The notes below the pieces were generated by a model. That model was not told the DNA's origin and made no database searches. It saw nothing but the letters and a program-made list of their open reading frames with translations. A stretch of 22,546 nt of DNA from a virus. Position 1 is the first letter of the stretch. Each line of letters starts with the position of its first letter. This document shows, piece after piece, positions 22,534-22,546 of the stretch. The translations under genes and the position numbers were made by a program. The stretch covers positions 1 through 22,546 of IMG/VR virus record IMGVR_UViG_3300023507_000015; one strand, 5' to 3'.

Positions 22534-22546
22534 GGCATTACCCTCC

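Noticed and set aside
1-22546. CRISPR array or insertion sequence
   Set aside because: No regularly spaced long direct repeats and no transposase-like gene or terminal inverted repeats were seen.

Overview
The window is one contiguous piece of a temperate, long-tailed (siphovirus-type) bacteriophage or prophage. From about 155 to 20936 every convincing gene lies on the + strand in a tightly packed late operon with many ATGA or TGATG overlaps. The last 1.4 kb carries a short minus-strand integration module. Nothing identifies the host species. Moderate G+C, frequent AGG/CGG arginine codons and strong AAAGGAGG ribosome sites fit a Gram-negative anaerobe of the Nitrospirota or former Deltaproteobacteria type, but this is a guess. 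|| 1-3723: a visibly AT-richer accessory block. An extended -10 promoter with an inverted repeat reads into a small beta-rich protein, then a 633-residue adhesin or fibre with two copies of a glycan-binding-like module and a LamG-like end, a membrane-anchored HELVH putative metalloprotease, a 46-residue membrane protein, an unknown 140-residue protein, a 24-residue leader-like ORF and a Mu Com-type zinc ribbon. A heptamer repeat and a strong terminator close the block. || 3749-9603: head and neck genes followed by tail-tube genes: small unknown, prohead protease with a nested in-frame scaffold, DUF2190 cement protein, major capsid, connector, gp10-like protein, tail terminator-like protein, a 53-residue DUF7210-like protein, tail tube, and a G/GT tail chaperone pair made by -1 frameshifting at an A7G4 run. 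Terminase and portal are not in the window and are presumably just upstream. || 9584-20936: tape measure protein, a 1066-residue tail protein, three small tail-region proteins, two paralogous tail-tip-like proteins sharing a short repeat motif, and a C-terminal lectin-like protein containing a REP-like palindrome. || 20937-22546: an attachment region holding only the 3' half of a tRNA-Lys(CTT) gene on the minus strand with its terminator and likely integrase arm sites, then a tyrosine integrase and a zinc-ribbon membrane protein. Because tail genes lie on one side of the tRNA fragment and integrase on the other, this looks like attP of an unintegrated phage rather than a prophage-host junction. 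|| The most informative points are the frameshifted chaperone, the nested scaffold with a hairpin before its ribosome site, the attP layout, the secreted HExxH protein, the Com gene without a visible mom, the repeat-bearing tail-tip paralogues, and five small genes of 24 to 59 codons in the gaps.
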